Below are positions 16,405 through 25,544 of a stretch of 34,286 nt of DNA, in pieces. The notes below the pieces were generated by a model. That model saw nothing but the letters and a program-made list of their open reading frames with translations, was not told where the DNA came from and made no database searches. The translations under genes were made by a program, and so were the position numbers. Numbering within the stretch: position 1 is the first letter of the stretch; every line of letters starts with the position of its first letter. The DNA is from an uncultured Mitsuokella sp. Lineage in GTDB: Bacteria; Bacillota; Negativicutes; Selenomonadales; Selenomonadaceae. The stretch covers positions 1 through 34,286 of the forward strand of contig CAAGMF010000037.1 in the NCBI GenBank assembly GCA_900770895.1, in the 5' to 3' direction.

Positions 16405-16869
16405 ATGGATGCAAAATTGGTGAATCCGTTTGTGGATGCATTCACGACGGTCATGCCGCAAATGGGCTTCCCTGAGCCGAAGCGCGTCAATCTCAATGTA
16501 CAGGAGAAGAACGCGGTCAGCCTGGGAGTGGCAGTAATCGTAGGCTTCACGAAACAGATCCGGGGCAACATCGTCTATAACATGGACGAGGAAACCGCGA
16601 AATTCATTGCCTCGCAGATGATGATGGGCATGCCCGTCAATGAATTCGACGCGATGGCACAGTCAGCCATATCGGAGATGAGCAATATGCTTACCGCCAA
16701 TGCCGCCACGAACCTGGCGGGGCTGGGCATGGAGGTCGATATCTCCACGCCTTCGCTGACCATCGGTCAGGGCTTCCAGGTGAAGATCAGCGACGACAAA
16801 TATCTGACAGTTTCCATGGATCTGGGGGGACACATGGTAGAACTTGACATCGCTGTCGAACAACAGTAA
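16405..16869 (+). CDS. cheX: Chemotaxis phosphatase CheX
   Basis: The 154-residue protein aligns with the C-terminal domain of the preceding gene product and with CheX. It has the NAVSLGVAVIVGFTKQIRGN strand region (about residues 34-53) and the phosphatase helix SAISEMSNM with E91 and N94, plus P116. CheX dephosphorylates CheY-P, resetting the flagellar signal; it acts in the cytoplasm as a dimer. The ATG at 16405 lies six bases after AAGGGGAG; an upstream TTG at 16384 is rejected because it precedes that site. It is co-transcribed with the fused regulator and ends at a clear terminator. Confidence 0.88.
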   Translation: MDAKLVNPFVDAFTTVMPQMGFPEPKRVNLNVQEKNAVSLGVAVIVGFTKQIRGNIVYNMDEETAKFIASQMMMGMPVNEFDAMAQSAISEMSNMLTANAATNLAGLGMEVDISTPSLTIGQGFQVKISDDKYLTVSMDLGGHMVELDIAVEQQ

Positions 16870-16887
16870 AATAAGATATGTCTTTTG

Positions 16888-16922
16888 AAAGCATCGCATT
16901 TGGGGAATGAGGTGCTTTTCTT
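16888..16922 (+). terminator. Intrinsic terminator after cheX
   Basis: AAAGCATC (16888-16895) pairs with GGTGCTTT (16911-16918), with one G-U pair and an inner ATT/AAT pairing, followed by TTTTCTT. It ends the regulator-cheX unit before the receptor gene. Confidence 0.8.
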
Positions 16923-16998
16923 AATTGTATATGATAGTTGATGAAAACAAATATAATGTACGGCTGATTTTCTGATGAGAGTGGAGGAGAAAATCGAG

Positions 16999-19017
16999 AT
17001 GAAGCTTAAAAGTTTGAGAACAAAGTTTCTGGTGGGATTCCTGCCCTTGTTCGTGGGCAGCTTTATCGTATTCTTCGCGATAAGCTACTACATGTCCAGC
17101 CAGGCCCTGTATCGTGATGCGGACTTGCTAGCCGCTCAGATGGGCAATTCAGCAGCTTCAGACATAGAGAAGTATTATCAGCAGAATCTCATCACGCTGA
17201 ACAGGCTGGCGGATAACTCAGTCATCAAGCATGGCGACCGGGCCGCCAAGGTAGCGGAGCTGGCGACGATAAAGGCGCACAACAACGCCGAGGGCTCGAA
17301 ATTCGCCATGCTGGCGTATTCCGACCCGAATGGCCAAGCCTTCAGCGATAGTGATAAGGACATGGACCGCTCGACGCGCGAGTATATCATAAAGGTCCGG
17401 GAGACGAAGAAACCGTTCATGACGGGACCGTCGGTATCTGGTACCTCCGGCAAAGCCATCACCATCATTGCGATACCGGTACTCGATAACGGCGAGCTGA
17501 CCGGTATCGTCTACGGTACGATCGAGCTCGATGCCATATCAGAAATCGTCGGCCAGATGAAATACATGGAGACCGGCCATATCTATGTCGCTGACGAAAG
17601 CGGCATCGTGCTGGCCTATGCCCAGCAGCCGGAAGATGTAGGCAACCTCGATATCTCGAAAGAGACCTCGAATAAGACGATTGACAAGGCACTGGTCAAG
17701 GGCTATGAGGATGCCATGGCTCAGGATAAGCAGATTTCTACGGAATACACGACCTCGAGCGGTGTTCCCTCGCAGGCGGTCATGACGCCGATACATATTG
17801 GCAATCATCGCTGGCTGGCGGTGGCCGTTGCCCCGCTGGCTGAGGTGCGTGCGGATGCGACTCATCTCATCTATGTCATGGGCGGCGTCGGCCTCACCAT
17901 GATCATCATCATTGGCATCATCATCTGGATTGTTGCAACGAAGATGGCGGAGCCGGTCATCAAACTGCGCGATGACTGCCAGGCCATGATGAAAGGCGAC
18001 CTCCGGTCGCGTCCGATCACGGTCGATACGAATGACGAGCTTGGTGATCTCGGCCGGGGATTCAAAGAAATGCGGCACAATATCCGCGAGCTCGTCAGCA
18101 GCGTGCAGAATAGTGCCCAGCGGCTGTCGGCATCGTCCGAGGAGCTCACCGCCGCTGCTCATCAGACGGCTGAGGCATCGAACAATGTAGCTACGTCAAT
18201 CACCGATATCGCCGGCGGCATCTCGCAGCAGTCGGATTCGGCCAACAGCGCCAGCGCGACGGCACAGCAGATATCGGCCAGCACGTCGTCTGTATCGGAT
18301 AACGCGGATGCCATAGCTACGGTGGCACAGATGACCGTAGATCGCGTCGGTGACGGCCGCAAATGCATCACGGATGTCGTCAGCGCCATGGAGAAGATCG
18401 ATAATACTGCTGATACGGTTCAGACCTCGATCAGCCAGCTGGCCAAGCGGTCGGATGAGATCAGCCATATCGTCGATATCATATCGGGCATCGCCGAGCA
18501 GACGAACCTGCTGGCGCTGAACGCCGCCATAGAGGCTGCCCGTGCTGGTGAGCATGGCCGCGGCTTCGCTGTCGTCGCGGACGAGGTCCGGAAGCTCGCC
18601 GAGGAGTCGGCGAACTCCACGCAGAAGATCGCTGAGCTCGTGACCAAGATACAGGAGGACATGCAGCATGCCGTGACCGCCAGCCAGGAGAGCTCGGAGG
18701 AAGTCAAGGGCACGATGAGCTCGGTGCAGGATGCCGATGCCGTGTTCGAGTCGATACGCATAACGATCGAGTCGCTGTCGGGCGGTATCCGGGAGGTCTC
18801 GGACCATATCAAGTCCATAGCGCAGGGCAGCCAGTCCATGCAGCAGGAGATCACGAATATCGCCAAGGTCAGCACGGAGAATGCCTCGCGCACTCAGTCC
18901 GTATCGGCTACTACGGAGGAGCAGTCGGCCTCGACAGAGGAGATCGCTGCTGCGAGCCGCGAGCTGGCCAAACAGGCTCAGGAACTCATGGACAGCATCG
19001 ACAAGTTCCAGGTCTGA
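16999..19017 (+). CDS. Methyl-accepting chemotaxis protein with double-Cache sensor
   Basis: This membrane receptor has about 672 residues. Its first membrane helix (about 11-33) is followed by an extracytoplasmic region of about 250 residues of the dCache type (PNGQAFSDSDKDMDRSTREY and GHIYVADESGIVLAYAQ segments). A second helix (about 289-312) leads to a HAMP domain and a long coiled-coil signalling domain with the conserved tip IAEQTNLLALNAAIEAARAG near residue 498. The ligand is unknown; Cache sensors often bind amino or organic acids. I start at 16999, nine bases after GGAGGAG; ATG 16975 lies before that site. A TATAAT at 16952-16957 is a possible -10 with a poor -35. No C-terminal CheR-docking pentapeptide was recognised. 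Confidence 0.95.
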   Translation: MKLKSLRTKFLVGFLPLFVGSFIVFFAISYYMSSQALYRDADLLAAQMGNSAASDIEKYYQQNLITLNRLADNSVIKHGDRAAKVAELATIKAHNNAEGSKFAMLAYSDPNGQAFSDSDKDMDRSTREYIIKVRETKKPFMTGPSVSGTSGKAITIIAIPVLDNGELTGIVYGTIELDAISEIVGQMKYMETGHIYVADESGIVLAYAQQPEDVGNLDISKETSNKTIDKALVKGYEDAMAQDKQISTEYTTSSGVPSQAVMTPIHIGNHRWLAVAVAPLAEVRADATHLIYVMGGVGLTMIIIIGIIIWIVATKMAEPVIKLRDDCQAMMKGDLRSRPITVDTNDELGDLGRGFKEMRHNIRELVSSVQNSAQRLSASSEELTAAAHQTAEASNNVATSITDIAGGISQQSDSANSASATAQQISASTSSVSDNADAIATVAQMTVDRVGDGRKCITDVVSAMEKIDNTADTVQTSISQLAKRSDEISHIVDIISGIAEQTNLLALNAAIEAARAGEHGRGFAVVADEVRKLAEESANSTQKIAELVTKIQEDMQHAVTASQESSEEVKGTMSSVQDADAVFESIRITIESLSGGIREVSDHIKSIAQGSQSMQQEITNIAKVSTENASRTQSVSATTEEQSASTEEIAAASRELAKQAQELMDSIDKFQV

Positions 19018-19155
19018 GGCCGCTGTCTTTAGAAATAAATTTCGGTTGAATTTCTTGCAACCTGCAACAGTTTTCGCTGACGGCCGGATCTGGCGCGGCG
19101 GACTGAAATACACATTCTGATCGGACAATCCGGCAGGTAAATCCAGTAAGATGCG

Positions 19156-19206
19156 ACCGCGGCCGGTATGCTTCCTCCATTAGGAATCATACCGGTCGCG
19201 GTTTTG
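19156..19206. terminator. Terminator after the chemoreceptor gene
   Basis: A 20-base stem (19156-19175 with 19183-19202, 18 pairs matching) centred on CCGGTATG is followed by GTTTTGTT. It lies just outside the 3' end of the leftward KilA-N gene (19210) and may serve mainly the rightward receptor gene. Confidence 0.85.
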
Positions 19207-19209
19207 TTC

Positions 19210-20058
19210 TTATTCTTTATCAAAACGTTTTTCCAGTCGCTTGACACTGGCCGTGTTGGCAATAGAGCGTATCTGGGAAACAGCAGTATCATGAAGACGC
19301 TTTAATCGTTCAGGCTGAGAAAGACCAGCCTTGATGAATTCGGCATTCAGGTTTTCCAGGTTGGCGAGAACGATGAGCTGGACAAGCCCGGCGGCATCCC
19401 GGATATTCCCCTTGGCATCCGGATGCTTATCCCGCCACTCTTTTGCGGTCATGCCAAAGAGGGCGACATTGATGATATCTGCCTCATTAGCATAAGTAAT
19501 ATTGATGTAACGTGCAGGGAGGTTCTCCGGGATGAGATGCTCTTTGATTGCATCGGTATGGATGCGGTAGTTCGTTTTGGCAAGCTCACGGCGGGCGGAC
19601 CAGCCAAGAGAAAGATGGTCACTCTCGGCTTGCTTGAGTCGCTGGTAGTCCTTGATGATATAAAGCTTGAATTCCGGTGATAGCCATGACGCGAATTCAA
19701 AGGCAATGTCGCTATGCGCGTAAGTGCCGCCATAACGACCTGACTTTGAAACGATGCCAGCAGCGTTCGTGGATTCAACCCATTGCTGCGGCCGGAGAAC
19801 GAAGCCGTTCAAGCCTGCCTGTTCCATGAAACGATCAAATCCGGCCGTGTTGAACTTTGGATTATGGAGAGATTCCCATACTCCCAGAAAGGCCAGCGTA
19901 TTCCGGTTGCGCAACCAGTTCTGAATGATGTAGCCTGGATTTTTTGCATCACGATATCGCGCAATGTCTGTCAATGATATGAAGTCATTGTCATCACTCG
20001 AAAGTTTAGCGTGTATGTGGATGCCCTGCGCAGTGATGGTCCCGTTTATCTTCGGCAT
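19210..20058 (-). CDS. KilA-N domain protein, phage-like
   Basis: The 282-residue protein carries a KilA-N/APSES-type DNA-binding domain at about residues 20-130, with FISLTDIARYRDAKNPGYII, NWLRNRNTLAFLGVWE and a GRYGGTYAHSDIAFEFASWL segment typical of the family, followed by SPEFKLYIIKDYQRLK. The C-terminal half (about 140-282) is helical and charged, with ALFGMTAKEWRD near residue 200. KilA-N proteins are widespread in phages and DNA viruses and occur in integrated elements; most have no known role. The ATG is nine bases after AAGGAG. It follows the Xre gene on the same strand after 91 bases, with a 24-bp palindrome just before its ribosome binding site. Codon use is less GC-biased than the flanking genes, suggesting transfer. 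Confidence 0.88.
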   Translation of the reverse strand: MPKINGTITAQGIHIHAKLSSDDNDFISLTDIARYRDAKNPGYIIQNWLRNRNTLAFLGVWESLHNPKFNTAGFDRFMEQAGLNGFVLRPQQWVESTNAAGIVSKSGRYGGTYAHSDIAFEFASWLSPEFKLYIIKDYQRLKQAESDHLSLGWSARRELAKTNYRIHTDAIKEHLIPENLPARYINITYANEADIINVALFGMTAKEWRDKHPDAKGNIRDAAGLVQLIVLANLENLNAEFIKAGLSQPERLKRLHDTAVSQIRSIANTASVKRLEKRFDKE

Positions 20059-20076
20059 ATTTCTAATCTCCTTTTT

Positions 20077-20100
20077 AAACCCGTCGAATTCGACGGGTTT
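20077..20100. repeat. 24-bp perfect palindrome upstream of the KilA-N gene
   Basis: The half-site AAACCCGTCGAA is followed directly by its exact reverse complement, with no spacer. On the minus strand it ends within a few bases of the KilA-N ribosome binding site and is followed by A's. On the plus strand it is followed by TTTTGATG. It may be an operator or an mRNA hairpin between the two genes. It differs from the GACGGA operator motif upstream of the Xre gene. Confidence 0.85.
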
Positions 20101-20149
20101 TGATGTTTTGACTTATTCTTGAGGAAAAAATTTCGAGCTGGTACAGGAT

Positions 20150-20740
20150 TTAGAATTCTTTGCTGTCAGCGTTTTTGTCTTCGTCTATGATCTGACTGAT
20201 GGCTATTTGTGCCGATGGGCTGGCGTCCAGTATTTTCTTGCCGATGCGTTCAGCGGTTTTATCCGTCTGGTGGCATTTCTCAGGTGTGTATCTGGCCTTG
20301 GCCATCTGCTTCGCCATCCTCAGTGAATTCTCCAGTGAGGCGCGGATGAGGTCGCGGGTTTCATCGTCCATCGGCTCTTCGCCGTTATAGTATGCAGGAC
20401 CGGCGTCTGGATCCAGGTCATCGAGCAAGCTCTGGAGTTTCTTCTGAATGTCATGCGCATCGCGGGCATCGAGGGTAGGAATGACATCCTCGTGAGGCGC
20501 GGAGGCACCTTTACGAATGGGCGCATGGTTGCTGTAGACAGGGGGAGGACTGCCAAGAAGGAGTCCGGTGGGAACTTCGGTAGCTTTAGCAATGGCTTGT
20601 AATGTGGACAGACTTGGATTATATCTATCTTTTTCTATATCACCGATATAGGAACGCGATAGGCTGGTTTTCTTCGCAAGCTCAACCTGTGTCAGTCCAG
20701 CCGCTTTTCTGGCGTCACGAATATTTGTACCGATACTCAT
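20150..20740 (-). CDS. Xre-family helix-turn-helix repressor
   Basis: The protein has about 196 residues. An N-terminal Cro/CI-type helix-turn-helix covers about residues 3-62 (IRDARKAAGLTQVELAKKTS, then LSRSYIGDIEKDRYNPSLST). The rest is a charged, probably flexible region with no S24 peptidase, so it is unlikely to be cleaved like lambda CI; it may respond by another route or be a constitutive repressor. The ATG at 20740 follows GAGGTGG by five bases; the GTG at 20749 overlaps that site. It heads a leftward pair with the KilA-N gene. A 44-bp inverted repeat directly upstream (20761-20804) brackets its -10 element, so autoregulation is likely. Confidence 0.92.
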   Translation of the reverse strand: MSIGTNIRDARKAAGLTQVELAKKTSLSRSYIGDIEKDRYNPSLSTLQAIAKATEVPTGLLLGSPPPVYSNHAPIRKGASAPHEDVIPTLDARDAHDIQKKLQSLLDDLDPDAGPAYYNGEEPMDDETRDLIRASLENSLRMAKQMAKARYTPEKCHQTDKTAERIGKKILDASPSAQIAISQIIDEDKNADSKEF

Positions 20741-20760
20741 ATATACCACCTCTTTAGTGC

Positions 20761-20804
20761 TTTTCCGTCATTACTTCTATTATAATATAAGTAATGACGG
20801 AAAA
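20761..20804. promoter_or_regulatory. 44-bp inverted-repeat operator around a two-way -10 element
   Basis: TTTTCCGTCATTACTT (20761-20776) and its exact reverse complement (20789-20804) flank a 12-base spacer, CTATTATAATAT. The spacer contains TATAAT on the plus strand (20781-20786) and, overlapping it, TATAAT on the minus strand (20784-20779). The minus-strand copy is well placed to drive the Xre gene. The core GACGGA recurs to the right at 20838, 20867 and 20928. This is the expected form of a repressor-controlled promoter. Binding by the adjacent Xre protein is inferred. Confidence 0.75.
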
Positions 20805-20982
20805 ACTATATAAATATCAGAAATACTCTGAAGTGATGACGGATATACTGTATAGTAATAGGTACAGACGGAAATACTAGTAATATCATCGAGCCGTGGG
20901 CGGAATCACTTTGCCCGATGATACGCAGACGGATAGGAAGAAGTTCCTCGCAGGCTCATATTTTGAAAAACGTACTAAAAAC

Positions 20983-21011
20983 TTTACGCGCATCGAAAAT
21001 CAGTGTATAAT
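20983..21011 (+). promoter_or_regulatory. Promoter of the DUF1934-argS operon
   Basis: TTTACG (20983-20988), 17 bases and TATAAT (21006-21011) form a good sigma-A promoter about 80 bases before the DUF1934 start. A CTGAAA/TTTCAG dyad (about 21059-21083) lies between it and the ribosome binding site. Confidence 0.7.
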
Positions 21012-21095
21012 GTGAACGTTAAACCTTTAGATAGCACGAAACAACACTAGGCATGTTCTGAAAGCAGAATAGTTTGTTTCAGAGGAGGGGCTATA

Positions 21096-21545
21096 GTGAC
21101 GGAACCTGATAAGGTCGTGATCCATGTGGTGGGGACGCAGACGGACAGCCTGGGGGAGAAGAACGTCATCGAGACGACGGCTGAGGGCCGGCATTATTAT
21201 CGCCATGGGCAGCATTATGTCCTTTACGATGATGATTCCCTGACGGATACGCCGACGCCGACGGTGCTGAAGATCGAGCCGGAGGCCATGACGCTCCTGC
21301 GCCGGGGCGAGGTGGAGTTCGAGCAGCGCTTCTGCCAGAATCAGCAGACGAGCAGCCGCTATCGCACGCCGTATGGCACATTGGAGCTCGGTGTGGCCAC
21401 GGAGAGCCTCTCCATCGAGTATGGTACCGTGACCGGCAATATCGAGCTCAGCTATGACATGTCAGTGAATGGCAGCCATCAGAGCCGCAACACGCTGCGT
21501 ATCGAGGTCAGTTGCGCTCCCGGCGAGCGCCACCGGTTGAATTGA
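21096..21545 (+). CDS. DUF1934 family protein (YwiB-like beta-barrel)
   Basis: The 149-residue protein matches the DUF1934 family. It opens with a strand-rich VVIHVVGTQTD segment, has HYYRHGQHYVLYDDDSL near residue 33, and ends with the diagnostic TPYGTLELGVATESLSIEYG (about 91-110) and an ELSYDMSVNG strand. Members are small calycin-like barrels of unknown function. In Bacillus, ywiB lies next to argS, and the same pairing is seen here, so a link to translation or tRNA charging has long seemed possible but is unproven. The start is a GTG at 21096 five bases after AGGAGGGG. It is first in an operon with argS, 56 bases downstream. Confidence 0.9.
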   Translation: MTEPDKVVIHVVGTQTDSLGEKNVIETTAEGRHYYRHGQHYVLYDDDSLTDTPTPTVLKIEPEAMTLLRRGEVEFEQRFCQNQQTSSRYRTPYGTLELGVATESLSIEYGTVTGNIELSYDMSVNGSHQSRNTLRIEVSCAPGERHRLN

Positions 21546-21601
21546 GTAAAGCGATAAGTATAATATAGAAGCGAAAAGGAACATACACAGGAGGCAGAGA
21601 T

Positions 21602-23269
21602 TTGGCTAGTGATATAAAAGAAACCATAAGCAATGCCATCGTCGAGGCGCTCCGGGCTGCCATAGCAGCCGGGGAACTGCCAGAGGCAGCTGAGCTGCCT
21701 GCGGCTCAGCTCGAGGTGCCGCCGGATAAGAAATTCGGCGATTTTGCTACGAACGTGGCGATGCAGTCAGCGCGGATATTCCACAAATCGCCGCGCCAAA
21801 TTGCTGAGGCGCTGACGGGGCATCTGACGGGCAGCTGGCTTGACCATGCTGATATCGCCGGTCCGGGCTTCATCAATCTCTATCTCAAGGGCAATGTGCT
21901 CTATGACGGCCTGCGTCAGGCCATCGCAGCCGGCGACCACTACGGCGTCCTGCCGCCGAAGCAGGCGCCGCGCATCCAGGTCGAGTACGTCAGCGCGAAT
22001 CCGACCGGCCTGCTCCACGTCGGCCATGGCCGCGGGGCTGCTGCTGGCTCGGCGCTCGTGAATATCCTGCGTGCAGCCGGTTATCCGGTCGAGGCGGAGT
22101 ACTATATCAATGATGCCGGTCATCAGATGGATGTCCTGGCGGAGTCGGTCGAGGTCCGCTACATGCAGCTGCTCGGCCATAAAGACTACGAGCTCCCCGA
22201 GAACTCCTACCATGGGCAGGACATCATCGATACGGCGCAGCATATCATCGACCATGACGGGAACAAGTACGAGTCCATGGACCGGGCGGAGCGCCTGAAG
22301 GACTTCAAGGAAGTCGCCTACAAGGAAAAGCTGGCCATACTGAAGCAGGACCTCGAGAAATTCCAGGTGCATTTCGACAACTGGTTCAGCGAGCGCACGC
22401 TTCATCCGGATGCGATCAATGCAGCGGTCGCGAAGCTCCGTGCGAGCGGCGATATCTATGAAAAGGACGGAGCGCTCTGGCTGCGCTCGACGGCCTACGG
22501 CGATGACAAGGATCGCGTCGTCATCCGCGACAGCGGCGAGCCGACGTATCTCGCGGCCGATATCGCCTATCATCATAATAAATACGAGCGCGGCTTCGAC
22601 CGGCTCATCAATATCTGGGGCGCCGATCATCACGGCTACATCGCGCGGGTCAAGGCGGCCATGCAGGCGCTCGGCCATGATCCGGCCAAGCTCGAGATCA
22701 AGCTGCTGCAGATGGTGAACCTGTTCCGGGGTGGCGAGCTCGTAAAGATGAGCAAGCGCACGGGCAATGCCATATCGCTCGAGGAGCTCATCGACGAAGT
22801 CGGTACGGATGCGGCCCGCTATTTCTTCCTGATGCGCTCGCTCGACAGCCAGCTCGATTTCGATCTTGACCTCGCGAAGAAGCGTTCGAACGATAATCCG
22901 GTCTACTACATCCAGTATGCGCATGCCCGCATAGCGAGCATCGACCGCCAGGCGCGCGAGAACGGTCTGACGGCTGGGGAGCATCCGGAGCTCGAGCGGC
23001 TGACCGATGAGACGGAGGTCGCTCTGATCAAGAAGGTAGAGGAATATCCCGAGGAGGTCGAGCGTGCAGCCCGCGACTGCGCACCGCAGCGCATCGCCCG
23101 CTACGCCTACGACCTCGCGGCCGCATTCCATAGCTTTTACAATAAATGCCGCATCGTCGGTGTCGAGCCTGAGCTCGCTGCCGCGCGTCTGGCGCTGGCC
23201 GATGTGACTGGCACGACGATACGCCAGGCCTTGGGGCTGCTCGGTGTCTCGGCACCCGAGCACATGTGA
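21602..23269 (+). CDS. argS: Arginyl-tRNA synthetase
   Basis: ArgS charges tRNA-Arg with arginine in the cytoplasm. This 555-residue class I synthetase has the N-terminal Add-1 domain (about 1-105), a HIGH motif in the form HVGHG at residues 139-143 within PTGLLHVGHGRGAAAGSALV, the KMSKR loop at 382-386, and a C-terminal DALR anticodon-binding domain. Many ArgS proteins lack a canonical KMSKS; here the KMSK lysine pair is kept. The start is a TTG at 21602, seven bases after AGGAGG. It lies between DUF1934 and rpoE, 17 bases before the latter. Confidence 0.98.
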   Translation: MASDIKETISNAIVEALRAAIAAGELPEAAELPAAQLEVPPDKKFGDFATNVAMQSARIFHKSPRQIAEALTGHLTGSWLDHADIAGPGFINLYLKGNVLYDGLRQAIAAGDHYGVLPPKQAPRIQVEYVSANPTGLLHVGHGRGAAAGSALVNILRAAGYPVEAEYYINDAGHQMDVLAESVEVRYMQLLGHKDYELPENSYHGQDIIDTAQHIIDHDGNKYESMDRAERLKDFKEVAYKEKLAILKQDLEKFQVHFDNWFSERTLHPDAINAAVAKLRASGDIYEKDGALWLRSTAYGDDKDRVVIRDSGEPTYLAADIAYHHNKYERGFDRLINIWGADHHGYIARVKAAMQALGHDPAKLEIKLLQMVNLFRGGELVKMSKRTGNAISLEELIDEVGTDAARYFFLMRSLDSQLDFDLDLAKKRSNDNPVYYIQYAHARIASIDRQARENGLTAGEHPELERLTDETEVALIKKVEEYPEEVERAARDCAPQRIARYAYDLAAAFHSFYNKCRIVGVEPELAAARLALADVTGTTIRQALGLLGVSAPEHM

Positions 23270-23286
23270 TGGGAGGACTTTAGCAG

Positions 23287-23637
23287 ATGGCAGATATGGA
23301 TTTTTCGCATAGCTCAGAGGTTGATGTAGCCTACTACATCCTTTCGCAGCGTCAGGTACACGATACCATGTACTACAAGGATCTGGTACTCGAGGTCATC
23401 GACAAGAAGCGCAAGCCGGTTCAGTCGCTGGCTGCCGCCATTTCCGAGGTGTACACGCTCATAAATATGGACAGCCGTTTCCACTATGAGGGCGACGGCC
23501 AGTGGGGACTTACCGAGTGGAATCCGCCGGAGGTGAAGCGCACGCATGGCACGAAGGCCCGCACGAGCGGCTCGAGCCGCAGCAAGGCCAAGGCAGCCAG
23601 CGATCGGAAGAAGAAACTTGAGAGCATCCAGGAGTGA
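23287..23637 (+). CDS. rpoE: RNA polymerase delta subunit
   Basis: This 116-residue protein is the Firmicute RNA polymerase delta factor, not the sigma factor of the same symbol. The N-terminal HARE-HTH domain (about residues 8-75) carries DVAYYILSQRQVHDTMYYKD, a SLAAAISEVYTLINMDSRF segment and the conserved DGQWGLTEW. In Bacillus the C-terminal half is strongly acidic and mimics nucleic acid, speeding polymerase recycling. Here the tail (about 80-116) is basic, with 11 K/R against 4 D/E, and rich in S and A. The start is an ATG at 23287 after GGGAGGAC. The gene sits between argS and pyrG; the rpoE-pyrG pairing is classic for Firmicutes. Confidence 0.9.
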   Translation: MADMDFSHSSEVDVAYYILSQRQVHDTMYYKDLVLEVIDKKRKPVQSLAAAISEVYTLINMDSRFHYEGDGQWGLTEWNPPEVKRTHGTKARTSGSSRSKAKAASDRKKKLESIQE

Positions 23638-23656
23638 GCAGAGTAGTCTGCAGGGT

Positions 23657-23679
23657 ATTTTTGCGATAGGGAGGCAAAA

Positions 23680-23681
<2 letters not shown>
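23657..23681 (+). promoter_or_regulatory. Hairpin enclosing the pyrG ribosome binding site
   Basis: ATTTTTGC (23657-23664) is the exact reverse complement of GCAAAAAT (23674-23681). The nine-base loop contains the GGGAG of the pyrG ribosome binding site, and the right arm ends within the ATG at 23680. The stem is mostly A-U, so it would be weak at growth temperature, but it could tune translation. Confidence 0.5.
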
Positions 23682-25293
<1,612 letters not shown>

Positions 25294-25312
25294 TCGCTCC
25301 ACATAGGCATTC

Positions 25313-25402
25313 AGCCCTCCCGCAGCGATATGCTCTTCTCGGAAGACCGTCTTAATTTCTGTCTTCCTTGAGGGTACATATCGCTTCCCGGGAGGGCTTT
25401 TT
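25313..25402 (+). terminator. Large composite terminator after pyrG
   Basis: AGCCCTCCCG (25313-25322) and AGCGATATG (25324-25332) pair with CATATCGCT (25377-25385) and CGGGAGGGCT (25389-25398), followed by TTTTT. A second stem, GGAAGAC (25341-25347) with GTCTTCC (25361-25367), sits inside the loop. At about 90 bases it is larger than a normal terminator. Confidence 0.85.
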
Positions 25403-25544
25403 GTCTAAAAGATTATTTTTTCGTAGGCAGGAAAATAGAAAAGCACTGGCGAAATCTATTTTTAGAAAGACGAAAGTAGGGATTGCTGCCGAGCAGCGCC
25501 AGAATATGGCGGCCCGGGGCGGTCTCGCAGAAGGAGGGCAGAAA

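Larger units (their letters stand above)
20741..21095. other. 355-bp divergent region between the Xre gene and the DUF1934 gene
   Basis: The left part holds the Xre operator/promoter (20761-20804) and further GACGG motifs (20838, 20867, 20928). The middle contains a bulged hairpin (CATCG...GGGC / GCCCGATG, 20887-20920). The right part holds the housekeeping promoter (20983-21011). I see no coding frame with a ribosome binding site on the rightward strand before 21096. Confidence 0.65.

Noticed and set aside
25368..25544. N-terminal extension of the zinc-ribbon protein from a TTG
   Set aside because: It would begin inside the pyrG terminator stem; the ATG at 25545 has a proper AAGGAGG site.
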